From Moraxellaceae bacterium (GTDB taxonomy: Bacteria; Pseudomonadota; Gammaproteobacteria; Pseudomonadales; Moraxellaceae), in contig DPJB01000023.1 in NCBI GenBank assembly GCA_003543245.1, forward strand, positions 36,124 to 66,226: DNA of 30,103 bases. Reading direction: 5' to 3'. Each line of letters begins with the position of its first letter. Position 1 is the first letter of the stretch. Made by a program: the position numbers and the translations under genes. The notes beneath the pieces are model-generated. The model did no database searches and was not told where the DNA came from. It saw only the letters and a program-made list of their open reading frames with translations. Shown here piece after piece: positions 1 to 7,720 of this stretch.

Positions 1-2
1 TG

Positions 3-884
3 ACCTTCTTCTTCCGCCAGCTGCCGGAGCTGATCGAGCGTGGCTACATCTATATTGCCCAGCCGCCCCTGTACAAGGTGAAGAAGGGCAAGCAGGAGCA
101 GTACCTGAAAGACGACGACGCCATGGCCGAATACATCACGGCAGCAGCAGTAGAGAATGCCGCGCTTTTCACGGCTCCGGGCGCCCCCGGCATTTCCGGT
201 CTGGGCCTTGAAACCCTGATCAATGAATACCGCACTGCCCAGAACGTGATCGGCCGCATTTCCCGTCTGTACCCGGTAACCCTGCTCAATGCCCTGCTGT
301 ATTCGCCGGGCCTGAGTGTGGAAGCGCTTACTGACAAGTCGGCGGTCGAGGCTTGGGCGAAGGTGGTGCAGGTACGCGTGAGCAACGATGCCGATGCCAG
401 CGAACGCTTCCTGATTGAAGTGGTTGAAGACACCGAGCACCGTCGCTTCCTGCCGCAGATCGAGTTGGTGGCGCATGGTGTGCCTTACACCTACCGCCTG
501 GGGGCTGATTTCTTTGGCTCTGGCGAATACCGCACCATCAACAGCATGGCCCGTACACTGGAAGACCTGCTGGAAGTGGGCGCTTACATACAGCGCGGCG
601 AGAAGCAGCAGCCGATTTCCAACTTCCAGCAGGCGCTGGACTGGCTGATGGCTGAAGCGCGTCGTGGCACCGCCATCCAGCGCTACAAGGGTCTGGGTGA
701 AATGAACCCTGGCCAGCTGTGGGAAACCACGATGGACCCGGAAGCCCGCCGCATGCTGAAGGTGACCATCGAGGATGCCATTGGTGCTGACCAGATGTTT
801 ACCTGCCTGATGGGCGATGCAGTGGAACCCCGCCGCGAGTTCATCGAAACCAATGCGCTGCTGGTAGCCAATCTTGATATTTAA
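3..884 (+). CDS. gyrB: DNA gyrase subunit B, C-terminal part (5' truncated by window edge)
   Basis: This is the C-terminal 293 residues of the ATPase subunit of DNA gyrase, which with GyrA introduces negative supercoils into DNA in the cytoplasm. The reading frame is open from base 3, beginning TFFFRQLPELIERGYIYIAQ, the TOPRIM-distal core of GyrB that is nearly invariant. Further on come the insert region found in proteobacterial GyrB and the C-terminal box with AIQRYKGLGEMNPGQLWETT followed by the MDP and RR residues that contact GyrA. The protein ends EPRREFIETNALLVANLDI, the usual end of gammaproteobacterial GyrB, so the 3' end is intact. In this order gyrB is normally the last gene of dnaA-dnaN-recF-gyrB, which puts oriC a few kb to the left (inference). 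A hairpin terminator follows 25 bases after the stop. Confidence 0.98.
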   Translation, partial: TFFFRQLPELIERGYIYIAQPPLYKVKKGKQEQYLKDDDAMAEYITAAAVENAALFTAPGAPGISGLGLETLINEYRTAQNVIGRISRLYPVTLLNALLYSPGLSVEALTDKSAVEAWAKVVQVRVSNDADASERFLIEVVEDTEHRRFLPQIELVAHGVPYTYRLGADFFGSGEYRTINSMARTLEDLLEVGAYIQRGEKQQPISNFQQALDWLMAEARRGTAIQRYKGLGEMNPGQLWETTMDPEARRMLKVTIEDAIGADQMFTCLMGDAVEPRREFIETNALLVANLDI

Positions 885-908
885 GTAAGTAATCACTTGC
901 TTACCTGT

Positions 909-940
909 AAAAGGGCCCCTTGATTACGGGGCCCTTTTGT
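909..940 (+). terminator. Rho-independent terminator of gyrB
   Basis: An 11-bp perfect stem (909-919 AAAAGGGCCCC pairing with 928-938) with an 8-base loop follows the gyrB stop. It begins with A4 and ends in T4, so it could work on both strands, although only gyrB reads into it. Confidence 0.9.
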
Positions 941-995
941 TTGATGCGGTTCTGCTCATGCAGGGCCCTCCCCTCCCCGTCTGGACACGGTACTC

Positions 996-1760
996 ATGGA
1001 AACACCCGGCAACCTGTACGCCGACCTCTCCGGTTATTACGACGGCTTTTGCAGCGATGTGGACTATGCCGTGCAAGGTGATTTTGCGGCACGGGCGTTT
1101 GACTGTTTTGGTCTCTCGGATGGGCATGACTACATTGACTTGGCGTGTGGCACGGGCCAGTTGCTTGGGCACATGGTGACCAGGGGTTTTGCGGTGGCCG
1201 GGCTGGATAACAGTCGCGAAATGCTGGATCTGGCGGCGCAGCATTGCCCCGCTGCCGAACTGGTGTTGTGTGACCTGGCCTCGTTCGGCTTTGAGCAGCG
1301 CTTTGATCTGGTCAGCTGCTTTTTGTACTCCATCCATTACAGCCATCCGGTGTCGGCCATCCAGCAGACACTGCAGTGTGCCTTTCGTGCGCTCAAGCCT
1401 GGCGGGGTGCTGGTTTTTGACATGGTCGACAAGCAGGGCATTACCAACCGCAATGATGTGATCACCCGGCTGACGCAGGACGGGGTGCATTTCACCTTTC
1501 AGTCCGGCTGGCGGTATCCGGGGTGTGGCGAGGGCATGGATTTGCAGGTGTCGATCTGTCGTGAGGACGGCGCGGGGCAGCAACGATGGAAGGATCATCA
1601 CACCATGACGGCGACCACGATTGCCGAGGTGCATGCGCTCATGGAAATGGCTGGGTTTGAGGTAACGGTGCTGGAGCGGGATTTTTCGTTGTTGCGTGAG
1701 TGGGATGGCAAGAGCTACAACGTGGTGATGGTCGGGCGGAAGATGATGCCGCTGGGTTGA
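996..1760 (+). CDS. Class I SAM-dependent methyltransferase
   Basis: A 254-residue soluble protein with the Rossmann fold of class I methyltransferases (Methyltransf_25/11 type). Motif I is clear at about residues 46-56 (YIDLACGTGQL), the acidic end of strand 2 is the LDNS at about residue 70, and the post-motif segment with ALKPGGVLVFDM sits at about residue 135. It should transfer a methyl group from S-adenosylmethionine, but nothing visible identifies the acceptor. The C-terminal third (ending in NVVMVGRK) resembles the capping strands of small-molecule methyltransferases rather than rRNA enzymes; this is weak inference. It stands alone between two terminators, so it is probably its own transcription unit. 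The start was chosen because the homologous fold begins right after it (LYADLSGYYD); the ribosome binding site is poor. Confidence 0.85.
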   Translation: METPGNLYADLSGYYDGFCSDVDYAVQGDFAARAFDCFGLSDGHDYIDLACGTGQLLGHMVTRGFAVAGLDNSREMLDLAAQHCPAAELVLCDLASFGFEQRFDLVSCFLYSIHYSHPVSAIQQTLQCAFRALKPGGVLVFDMVDKQGITNRNDVITRLTQDGVHFTFQSGWRYPGCGEGMDLQVSICREDGAGQQRWKDHHTMTATTIAEVHALMEMAGFEVTVLERDFSLLREWDGKSYNVVMVGRKMMPLG

Positions 1761-1789
1761 GTCTCATTAACAAATGCAGCGGCCTCCTT

Positions 1790-1821
1790 GAAAAGGGCTC
1801 CACACAAGTGGGGCCCTTTTC
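1790..1821. terminator. Bidirectional terminator between convergent genes
   Basis: GAAAAGGGC at 1790-1798 pairs with 1813-1821, and the stem continues through a T-G pair and CCAC/GTGG (1800-1803 with 1808-1811). Both arms carry A4/T4 tracts, and it lies between the convergent methyltransferase and catalase-like genes, so it can serve both. Confidence 0.85.
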
Positions 1822-1829
1822 ATTTGGCG

Positions 1830-2975
1830 CTACTGTGGCTCTTGCCGTGTGGCCGAGTTCATCTCATGCCGTACCCGACTGACATGATCGTAGATCACCT
1901 TGCGTGCCCGGTTTGTCACACCCAGCGGCTTGTGCTCGGGCAAGGAATGCCATGGTGTGAAGGAGAGGTTTTCACAAAACCTGTTTTGCTCCGGCGTGTC
2001 GAACACTTGCCGGGGGATATGAAGGGTGGCCACCTTGTAGAAGGGAGCGTCGGCTTCCTTCCACTCCGTCATGGAATCTTCGACCTCCATCCGGGATGAA
2101 GTGCGGGGCTGGACCAGAAAATCCATGCAGGCATCACCATTCTGCAAGGTGCTGCGGAGGGCATCGCGCAGATAGTCATGTCCAGGCTTGTCTGGCAGCG
2201 AGACGGCAGTGGTTGAGCAAGAGCGGGCAGAATATTTGACTGCCTGCCGGTCGGGCCCGTTACCCAGTTGATAGGGGACCATGGACCAGTAACGGGTTTG
2301 CACCGGGTTGGCGATTTTCTTGTTGATGGTCTGCAGGGCAATCAGCGTACCTTTGGCGCCCAGATCAAACGGAGCCCGCAACTTGTCCCAGACGCTGCCG
2401 CTGCCCTGGTGCTTTATCAGCGACAGGTAGCGACCGGGGTCGTTAGCAAAGAACACGGGATGGTTGATCATGATGAAGTCCTGGGTGCTGGCCTCTTCTT
2501 CGCCTGGCAGGATCATCTGGCCGGGTACGCCGAGCACCTTGATGGCCATCCCGCGTGCATCGCGCTTGATGTCTGCCCGGGTGGCATCGCTGGAGCCGTT
2601 CGAAAATCGGATCCATGCCTGATACGTTTTACCGGGAATGAACATGCCTTTGGCCAGATGCTCCGGCAACGACTCCTCGACACGGAACTCTGCTTTCACG
2701 CAGCCGTGGGATTTGGGATGTGCGTCGCGGCGTACCTCGCCCGGGCGGTACTGCTTGCGCAGGGTTTTTTCGATGAGCAGCGATGTCTGCAGCGCGATCG
2801 CCTTTTCATCGGGAAACAGCTGCTCGCCCAGATAGGGGTCGATGACGGGGAGGCTGATTGCGTTGGGACTGGCTGGAGCAGTCGTGTTTGTGGGTTCGGC
2901 ATTGCTGCAGCCGCTGATGGCTGTCATCAGGGCCAGATTCAGCCATAGACTCGTAGGGCCTTGATGGTACGTCAT
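1830..2975 (-). CDS. Catalase-family haem lipoprotein (SrpA/y4iL-like)
   Basis: A 381-residue protein related to the minimal catalase-like haem proteins, shorter than classical monofunctional catalases (about 480 or more). The N-terminus is a lipoprotein signal: a hydrophobic stretch ending in the lipobox ISGC at about residue 24, so it should be anchored in a membrane facing the periplasm. Catalase features include a distal His in KSHGCVKAEF (about residue 91), the WIRFSNGSSD segment, RDARGMAIKV, and FIMINHPVFFANDP, which corresponds to the catalase segment around the distal Asn. The C-terminal RARKVIYDHVSRVRHE can supply the proximal Tyr ligand (R-x3-Y, as in catalases). Start at 2975 is preferred over an upstream Met because AGGGG lies 7 bases before it and it gives a proper signal peptide. 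Expected activity is peroxide or organic-peroxide turnover; the substrate is unknown. Confidence 0.85.
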   Translation of the reverse strand: MTYHQGPTSLWLNLALMTAISGCSNAEPTNTTAPASPNAISLPVIDPYLGEQLFPDEKAIALQTSLLIEKTLRKQYRPGEVRRDAHPKSHGCVKAEFRVEESLPEHLAKGMFIPGKTYQAWIRFSNGSSDATRADIKRDARGMAIKVLGVPGQMILPGEEEASTQDFIMINHPVFFANDPGRYLSLIKHQGSGSVWDKLRAPFDLGAKGTLIALQTINKKIANPVQTRYWSMVPYQLGNGPDRQAVKYSARSCSTTAVSLPDKPGHDYLRDALRSTLQNGDACMDFLVQPRTSSRMEVEDSMTEWKEADAPFYKVATLHIPRQVFDTPEQNRFCENLSFTPWHSLPEHKPLGVTNRARKVIYDHVSRVRHEMNSATRQEPQ

Positions 2976-3121
2976 GATTATCCCCTGCTGACCAGTACTG
3001 CGTTGTCGCGAGGCTACAAGCACAACTGATCATGCCCACCATAAGGATAGACAGCCACAGCGTCTGTGGGACAGCGTACTCAGCAGGAAAACCACTTCGC
3101 CACATCCAAGGTGAGACACCC

Positions 3122-3151
3122 TCAAAAAAAAGCCCCTGCATTGCAGGGGCT
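3122..3151 (-). terminator. Terminator of the glycine-zipper gene
   Basis: Read on the minus strand, AGCCCCTG (3151-3144) pairs with CAGGGGCT (3138-3131) around a 5-base loop and is followed by a run of T (the A run at 3124-3131 on the plus strand). It lies 41 bases past the stop at 3192. Confidence 0.9.
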
Positions 3152-3191
3152 TCAGGTCGTTCAGCCGGGCTGTCCCAGATGGCGTCAGTGT

Positions 3192-3533
3192 TTAGTCATC
3201 ACGACCGCGCTGGCCATAATGGTTGCCGTTATCGTGATGCTTGCGCTTGCCCTTGCCGTGATGTTTGTCGTCATCGTCATGCACCACGATCACCTGTTTC
3301 TCGACAACACGTGTCGAGGTCTTGTTGCTGTCCTTGGAGCCGATCGCGGCTCCGGTGGCACCACCAATACCTCCGCCAATGATGGCGCCTTCGCGACCAC
3401 CCAGTTCGGAGCCAATGGCGGTACCCGCGGCGGCGCCAATCGCGCTACCGAGTACGGCCTTGCCATCAACGGCAAAGGCCGCGACCGGAGCAAGTGCAAC
3501 GGCCATCGTCAGAACGAATGATTTCTTCAGCAT
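3192..3533 (-). CDS. Glycine-zipper envelope protein with His/Asp-rich tail
   Basis: A 113-residue secreted or envelope protein. Residues 1-22 form a cleavable signal peptide ending AAFA. Residues 27-65 are two short helices rich in small residues (GSAIGAAAGTAIGSELGG, then GAIIGGGIGGATGAAIG), the pattern of glycine-zipper 2TM/YMGG domains found in outer-membrane and surface proteins such as SlyB or PcP relatives. The last 40 residues are highly charged: a run of four Asp, several HH pairs and alternating Lys/His/Asp/Gly. That tail could bind divalent metal or interact with anionic envelope polymers, which is inference only. It has its own terminator and is divergent from the MFS transporter, with 180 bases between the two starts that must hold both promoters. 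Confidence 0.8.
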   Translation of the reverse strand: MLKKSFVLTMAVALAPVAAFAVDGKAVLGSAIGAAAGTAIGSELGGREGAIIGGGIGGATGAAIGSKDSNKTSTRVVEKQVIVVHDDDDKHHGKGKRKHHDNGNHYGQRGRDD

Positions 3534-3713
3534 GAGTGTTCTCCCAGAAAGGACATGGAATCACAAACCAAGACGATACCTTGCCTGATTTGCTTGTGCT
3601 TGCGATAAGGCCATCATACCTTTCCTGCGGAAAAGTGTGTGTAATGAAGCGTATCCCTGTGAGCATCCGCACAATTTTTGTACACAAGATCGTAATCCAG
3701 CAGAGACGACCGC

Positions 3714-5018
3714 ATGAGCCACTCCCCTACCCAGGCCCCTGCCCCGGCCACTACAAACTCCAGAGGCCGTGTCCTGTTTGCCAGTCTGGTCGGCACCACC
3801 ATTGAGTACTACGACTTCTATCTGTATGGCACGGCGGCGGCACTGGTCTTTGGTGCGCTGTTCTTTCCGGGCGAGTCCAGCACGGCTCAGCAGTTGAGTG
3901 CGTTTGCCACGTTTGCGATTGCCTTTATTGCACGTCCGGTGGGCTCGGCCCTCTTTGGTCATTACGGTGACCGGCTGGGGCGCAAGACCACGCTGGTGGC
4001 TTCGTTGCTGATCATGGGGGTGTCGACCACGTTGATCGGGTTTTTGCCGGGGTATGCCGCGATCGGTGTGATGGCACCGTTGCTGTTGTGCCTGCTGCGT
4101 TTTGGTCAGGGTATCGGGCTGGGTGGCGAATGGGGCGGTGCCGCACTGATTGCAACCGAGAATGCGCCGGCCAGCAAGCGGGCCTGGTACGGCATTTTTC
4201 CGCAGCTGGGTGCGCCACTGGGTTTCATTCTGGCGAACGGACTGTTTTTGTATCTGGTGCACACCCAGGGTGACGAGGCTTTTCGGGAATTTGGCTGGCG
4301 CGTGCCGTTTTTGCTGAGTGCCGTGCTGCTGGCGGTGGGATTGTATGTGCGCATGGCGCTGGTGGAATCGCCGGCCTTTGTGCAGTCGATGGCACGCAAC
4401 GAGCGTGCGAGTGTGCCGTTGCTAACGGTGTTCCGGCACCATGGCCGCGAGTTGCTGCTGGGTTCGATGGCGATGGTGGTGTGCTATGCGCTGTTTTACA
4501 TCTCCACGGTGTTTGCGCTGGGCTACGGCACCAAAACGCTGAATATTCCGCGTGAACATTTTCTGGCGATGGAGTGTGGCGCCATTGTGTTCATGGCGAT
4601 CGGCATTGTTGTTTCCGGCTTGCTGGCGGACCGTTACGGACGCAAGCCCGTGTTGTTGTGGGGTGCATTGCTCGCGGCGTTTTCCGGCCTGTGGCTGGCG
4701 CCGGCCTTCAACACCGGCGACCTGTACACCATCGGTGCCTACCTCTCTCTGGAATTGTTCCTGATGGGGATTACCTTCGGCCCCATGGGCGCATTGCTGC
4801 CCGAACTTTTCCCCACGCATGTGCGTTATACCGGCGCCGCTGTTGCATACAACATGGGCGGTATTCTGGGTGCATCGTTTGCGCCGTATCTTGCCCAGCG
4901 GCTGGTGGCCGAAGGTGGACTGGCATGGGTGGGCGGCTACATTACTGCCGCAGCGCTGGTCAGTCTGGTGGCAGTTGCGCTGATGACCGAAACACGTGAT
5001 GTGTCGATGCAGGAATAA
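3714..5018 (+). CDS. MFS transporter, metabolite:H+ symporter (MHS) family
   Basis: A 434-residue inner-membrane protein with 12 predicted hydrophobic segments. The family signature is strong: IEYYDFYLYGTAAAL in helix 1, the loop 2-3 motif GHYGDRLGRKTTL, GQGIGLGGEWGGAAL in helix 4, and a second GxxxDRxGRKPVL (LLADRYGRKPVLL) after helix 8, as in ShiA, ProP, KgtP and CitA. It should import an organic acid or osmolyte with protons; the substrate cannot be assigned from sequence. It has no operon partner: the alkB gene is convergent with its stop only 24 bases away. The start is supported by the alignment of helix 1 about 25 residues in. The Shine-Dalgarno sequence is weak (AGAGACG). Confidence 0.92.
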   Translation: MSHSPTQAPAPATTNSRGRVLFASLVGTTIEYYDFYLYGTAAALVFGALFFPGESSTAQQLSAFATFAIAFIARPVGSALFGHYGDRLGRKTTLVASLLIMGVSTTLIGFLPGYAAIGVMAPLLLCLLRFGQGIGLGGEWGGAALIATENAPASKRAWYGIFPQLGAPLGFILANGLFLYLVHTQGDEAFREFGWRVPFLLSAVLLAVGLYVRMALVESPAFVQSMARNERASVPLLTVFRHHGRELLLGSMAMVVCYALFYISTVFALGYGTKTLNIPREHFLAMECGAIVFMAIGIVVSGLLADRYGRKPVLLWGALLAAFSGLWLAPAFNTGDLYTIGAYLSLELFLMGITFGPMGALLPELFPTHVRYTGAAVAYNMGGILGASFAPYLAQRLVAEGGLAWVGGYITAAALVSLVAVALMTETRDVSMQE

Positions 5019-5042
5019 TCCTGCAATGAAAAGTCAGGCGTA

Positions 5043-5696
5043 TCAGCCTGCCTTGCGAAAGGTCAGGTTGATGCGTTGTGCCCCCAGCAACGGATGCTGT
5101 CCGGCCTTGAGTGGCAACACGCCATGAAAGCGCAGGCGCGACGGGCCACCCCACACCACGATATCGCCATGACCAAGCGGGATACGCACAGCTGCATCGC
5201 TGCGCTGCATGCCGCCGAACTGGAAAACTGCCGGCAGTCCGAGCGAGACGGACACAATCGGTTGGGAAAAATCGCGCTCGTTCTTGTCCTGATGCAGTGA
5301 CATGCGCGCATCCGGTTCGTAACGGTTGATCAGACAGGCATCCGGCACAAAATCAGTAAAACCTGCGGCGAGCGCAGCAGCGTGTGCCAGCTGTAAAAAA
5401 CCTGCCGGCATGGCGGGCCAGGGCTGATTGTTTTCGGGATTGATGCGCGTGTAACGGTAGCCGTGCGGATCCGTTACCCAGCCCAGTGTGCCGCAACTGC
5501 TCATGGCCACCGACATGCGAAAGCCACCGGGGGTATGCATGTGGCGCAGTGGTGCACTGGCAAGAATGCTGTGCAGCGCCTGCAGGATGTTCGCTTCATG
5601 CGGCAAGGCAAAGCGACGTAACAGGACGGCACCGGGGCAGATGACCTCGTGTGACGGTAGCGCATCCTCGTCTGCAGAAAAAAGATCCAGCGTCAT
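5043..5696 (-). CDS. alkB: Alpha-ketoglutarate-dependent DNA dioxygenase AlkB
   Basis: A 217-residue Fe(II)/2-oxoglutarate oxygenase that oxidatively removes methyl groups from 1-methyladenine and 3-methylcytosine in DNA and RNA. The length matches E. coli AlkB (216). The iron ligands are visible as H135-x-D137 in MSLHQDKNE and H191 in RFHGV; the 2-oxoglutarate-binding arginines are R208 and R214 in QRINLTFR. The nucleotide-recognition lid residues WVTDPHGYRYT are present at 73-83. It lies 14 bases downstream of ada on the same strand, so the two form an ada-alkB operon as in E. coli, and it is expected to be induced by Ada after alkylation damage (inference from that precedent). Confidence 0.97.
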   Translation of the reverse strand: MTLDLFSADEDALPSHEVICPGAVLLRRFALPHEANILQALHSILASAPLRHMHTPGGFRMSVAMSSCGTLGWVTDPHGYRYTRINPENNQPWPAMPAGFLQLAHAAALAAGFTDFVPDACLINRYEPDARMSLHQDKNERDFSQPIVSVSLGLPAVFQFGGMQRSDAAVRIPLGHGDIVVWGGPSRLRFHGVLPLKAGQHPLLGAQRINLTFRKAG

Positions 5697-5710
5697 GACG
5701 GCTTGCCGCT

Positions 5711-6793
5711 TCAGTCATTGTCGGCTTCACGCGTGAGCAGTGTGCGCTTGCGCTCCACTCCCCAGCGATAACCGGAAAGGCCACCGTCGTTGCGCACCAC
5801 GCGATGACAGGGAATGGCGACGGCAATGGCATTGGCGGCACAGGCACCGGCCACGGCGCGCACGGCGGTTGGCGAACCGATGCGATTGGCGATATCGGTA
5901 TAGCTGGCGGTTTGGCCGGCAGGAATTTCCTGCAGGGCCTGCCACACGCGCTGCTGGAATGCCGTGCCCCGAATATCAAGTGGCAACGCCAGGCCGAGTG
6001 CAGGGGCTTCGACAAACCCCACTACCTGCGCCACGAGTTTTTCAAAACCCGCATCACCGCCGATGAGGTTGGCGTTGGGGAAACGATCCTGCAGATCATG
6101 TGCCAGGGCATCGGGATCATCACCCAGCAGGATGGCACAAATGCCGCGCTCGCTTTGCGCCACCAGAATGGCGCCGAGGGAACACTGGCCGATTGCAAAG
6201 CGGATGGTGGCGGCGGCGCCACCCTGACGGAATTTTTGCGGTGTCATGCCCAGCACCTCGTTGGACGTTTCATAAAAGCGGCTGCTGGAGTTGAAGCCGG
6301 CCTCGATGATGGCCGTGGTGACGGTTGCCTGCCGACCCAGCTCGTTACGAACGCGACGGGCACGATGGGCAACGGCATAGGCCCGTGGCGTAAGGCCGGT
6401 GAGCTGCTTGAAGATGCGGTGAAAATGCGAGGCACTGATCCCTACCGCCACGGCGAGGGAGCCCAGTGTTGGCAAGGTGTCTGCTGCCTCGATGAGGCGA
6501 CAGGCCGCCGCCACTTTGGTGGCGTATTGCTCGGCCAGCGGTGGCTGATCCGGCTTGCAGCGTTTGCAGGGACGAAAGCCGGCAGCCTCGGCCTCTTCGC
6601 GCGTTGCATGAAAGTGGACGTTTTGCGGTCGCGGGTGACGTGCACCGCAGGACGGGCGGCAATACACGCCGGTGCTGGCCACGGAATAAAAGAAGTAACC
6701 GTCTGCGCGGGCATCCCGCGCCATGACCTGCGCCCAGCGGGGATCGCTTTCTGTCGTGCTGGCAAGGCATGTCTGGCGGCTGGCAGTGGCCAT
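5711..6793 (-). CDS. ada: Bifunctional transcriptional activator / DNA repair methyltransferase Ada
   Basis: A 360-residue protein (E. coli Ada is 354). Order: N-terminal Zn domain with C45, C49, C76 and C79 (CRPSC and CKRC), the first being the methylphosphotriester acceptor; an AraC-type helix-turn-helix region at about residues 90-185 (LAVAVGISASHFHRIFK, then the second helix in AIIEAGFNSSSRFYE); and the C-terminal O6-methylguanine-DNA methyltransferase domain with acceptor C329 in the PCHRV motif. It repairs methylated DNA suicidally and, once methylated at the N-terminal Cys, activates its own operon. Upstream in-frame Met codons exist at 6838 and 7045, but 6793 was chosen because GGAG lies 10 bases before it and the length and N-terminus (TCL...DPRWAQV) line up with E. 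coli Ada. First gene of ada-alkB. Confidence 0.96.
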   Translation of the reverse strand: MATASRQTCLASTTESDPRWAQVMARDARADGYFFYSVASTGVYCRPSCGARHPRPQNVHFHATREEAEAAGFRPCKRCKPDQPPLAEQYATKVAAACRLIEAADTLPTLGSLAVAVGISASHFHRIFKQLTGLTPRAYAVAHRARRVRNELGRQATVTTAIIEAGFNSSSRFYETSNEVLGMTPQKFRQGGAAATIRFAIGQCSLGAILVAQSERGICAILLGDDPDALAHDLQDRFPNANLIGGDAGFEKLVAQVVGFVEAPALGLALPLDIRGTAFQQRVWQALQEIPAGQTASYTDIANRIGSPTAVRAVAGACAANAIAVAIPCHRVVRNDGGLSGYRWGVERKRTLLTREADND

Positions 6794-6905
6794 TACGGTC
6801 TGACTCCGGGCGTGAACGGAGAGTGTGATGGTAGCCATGGCCGTTGGCGAGAGCACTCCGTAACTTGCTTTTGAACCCGGGCCCGCTGGCTTGCCGGGGA
6901 GCTTG

Positions 6906-7265
6906 TCAGAAAGAGATGACACTCCTCCGGCCAAGAGGCAACGAGGTATCGGTACGGCGCATCTGCCGCTGGCGAGGCGTGAGGCGCGCCTGCTCCTGCG
7001 GCGGGTACAACGACAGGGCCTTGTTAAGCAGCGCCTCCAGTTCACTCAGGAAAGGATAGCGGGGATCGAGACTGTAGACCCGGGTGCGCCCTTGCGGCTG
7101 GCACGTGATCACCCCCGCCTCTTCCAGTGCAGTCAGCTGCTTCTGGATGGGGGTGACGGCGGACTGGAAAGACGCCGCAATCTCACGGGCATACCCCGAG
7201 CCCTGCGTGTGCAGGTACATCAGGACACGTTCGCGGTTGGTACTGCCGAGAATGGCTTCTAGCAT
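6906..7265 (-). CDS. Winged helix-turn-helix (ArsR-like) transcriptional regulator
   Basis: A 119-residue DNA-binding protein. Residues 8-70 form a winged helix: NRERVLMYLHTQGSGYAREIA, a recognition helix in SAVTPIQKQLTALEEAGVI, and a wing with GRTRVYSLD. The C-terminus (RLTPRQRQMRRTDTSLPLG) is a basic tail. From memory, small regulators of this shape are often paired with a nucleotidyltransferase-type (AbiEii-like) gene; no such gene is present here, so it may be an orphan left from a larger module (inference). It is transcribed toward ada, with 112 bases between its stop and the ada start. Its promoter region carries four copies of a TATAAAC-type half-site, so autoregulation is likely. It marks the left edge of a relatively AT-rich stretch. 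Confidence 0.8.
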   Translation of the reverse strand: MLEAILGSTNRERVLMYLHTQGSGYAREIAASFQSAVTPIQKQLTALEEAGVITCQPQGRTRVYSLDPRYPFLSELEALLNKALSLYPPQEQARLTPRQRQMRRTDTSLPLGRRSVISF

Positions 7266-7277
7266 GGTGGCGGTCTG

Positions 7278-7326
7278 TATAAACCCTTATGGGGTGTTTA
7301 TAGACTATAAAGGAGGTCATATAAAC
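7278..7326 (-). promoter_or_regulatory. Promoter with repeated TATAAAC operator half-sites
   Basis: Upstream of the winged-helix gene are TATAAAC at 7278-7284, its inverted copy GTTTATA at 7296-7302, TATAAAG at 7306-7312 and TATAAAC again at 7320-7326. On the minus strand, TTTATA (7325-7320) and TATAAA (7302-7297) are exactly 17 bases apart, fitting -35 and -10 elements, with transcription expected to start near 7290. The half-sites therefore overlap both promoter elements, the layout expected for self-repression by the adjacent regulator. Assignment is inferred from arrangement, not from a known motif. Confidence 0.6.
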
Positions 7327-7367
7327 CCTGTTTGAGGTAATAGCAGATAAAGAGGGGGCTACAGCTG

Positions 7368-7709
7368 CTAGCGCTGGGCTAGCCCGGCCAGCGTATCTGC
7401 AAGGTTGGTAACGGTTTGCTGGGTGTTTGGGGCGTCGTTAGTGGCGGTGATGGCCTCCAACTCATGAAGATCAAAGTCATCGGACCCTTCAGGGTCATGA
7501 TTAGGAAAGAACAGGTCGTCCCATCCTAGAAGTGAAGGCTTGAAATGGATGACATCGGGATGCAATTGGAGAGCCCGAAATGCACTCTCAAAGCTGGCAT
7601 AAATATCATCGGGTATTGCATTAGATGGGTTGGCTAAAACCACCGTAGCGAACCGCTTGTAGTTAGAGGCATCACGATAGAGATAGCTAATCTTAATGTT
7701 CTCCAGCAT
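7368..7709 (-). CDS. Hypothetical small protein in AT-rich islet
   Basis: A 113-residue acidic soluble protein that I do not recognise as a named family. The N-terminus (ISYLYRDASNYKRFATVVLA) looks like a beta-alpha start. The middle holds an acidic loop (FFPNHDPEGSDDFDLHELE). The C-terminal 25 residues are Thr/Asn/Ala-rich. There is no signal peptide or membrane segment. The start at 7709 is well supported by AGGAGAGG just upstream. It lies 72 bases downstream of the HNH endonuclease gene on the same strand and shares with it an unusual box directly before the ribosome binding site, so the two are probably co-transcribed and co-regulated. A role as partner, modulator or immunity protein of the HNH enzyme is possible but unsupported by any motif. 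Confidence 0.7.
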   Translation of the reverse strand: MLENIKISYLYRDASNYKRFATVVLANPSNAIPDDIYASFESAFRALQLHPDVIHFKPSLLGWDDLFFPNHDPEGSDDFDLHELEAITATNDAPNTQQTVTNLADTLAGLAQR

Positions 7710-7720
7710 GGCCCTCTCCT

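Noticed and set aside
883..906. Weak inverted repeat right after the gyrB stop (AAGTAAGT / ACTTGCTT)
   Set aside because: Imperfect and short; the adjacent hairpin at 909 explains termination.
996..1760. Methyltransferase as ubiquinone/menaquinone enzyme UbiE or UbiG
   Set aside because: Only generic class I motifs are visible; family-specific signatures are lacking.
5804..6874. 356-residue plus-strand open frame opposite ada
   Set aside because: Gly/Ala/Cys-rich antisense frame without motif; ada is certain on the other strand.
6794..7045. N-terminal extension of Ada to 7045
   Set aside because: Overlaps the winged-helix gene, is Arg-rich without homology, and the length from 6793 fits Ada.
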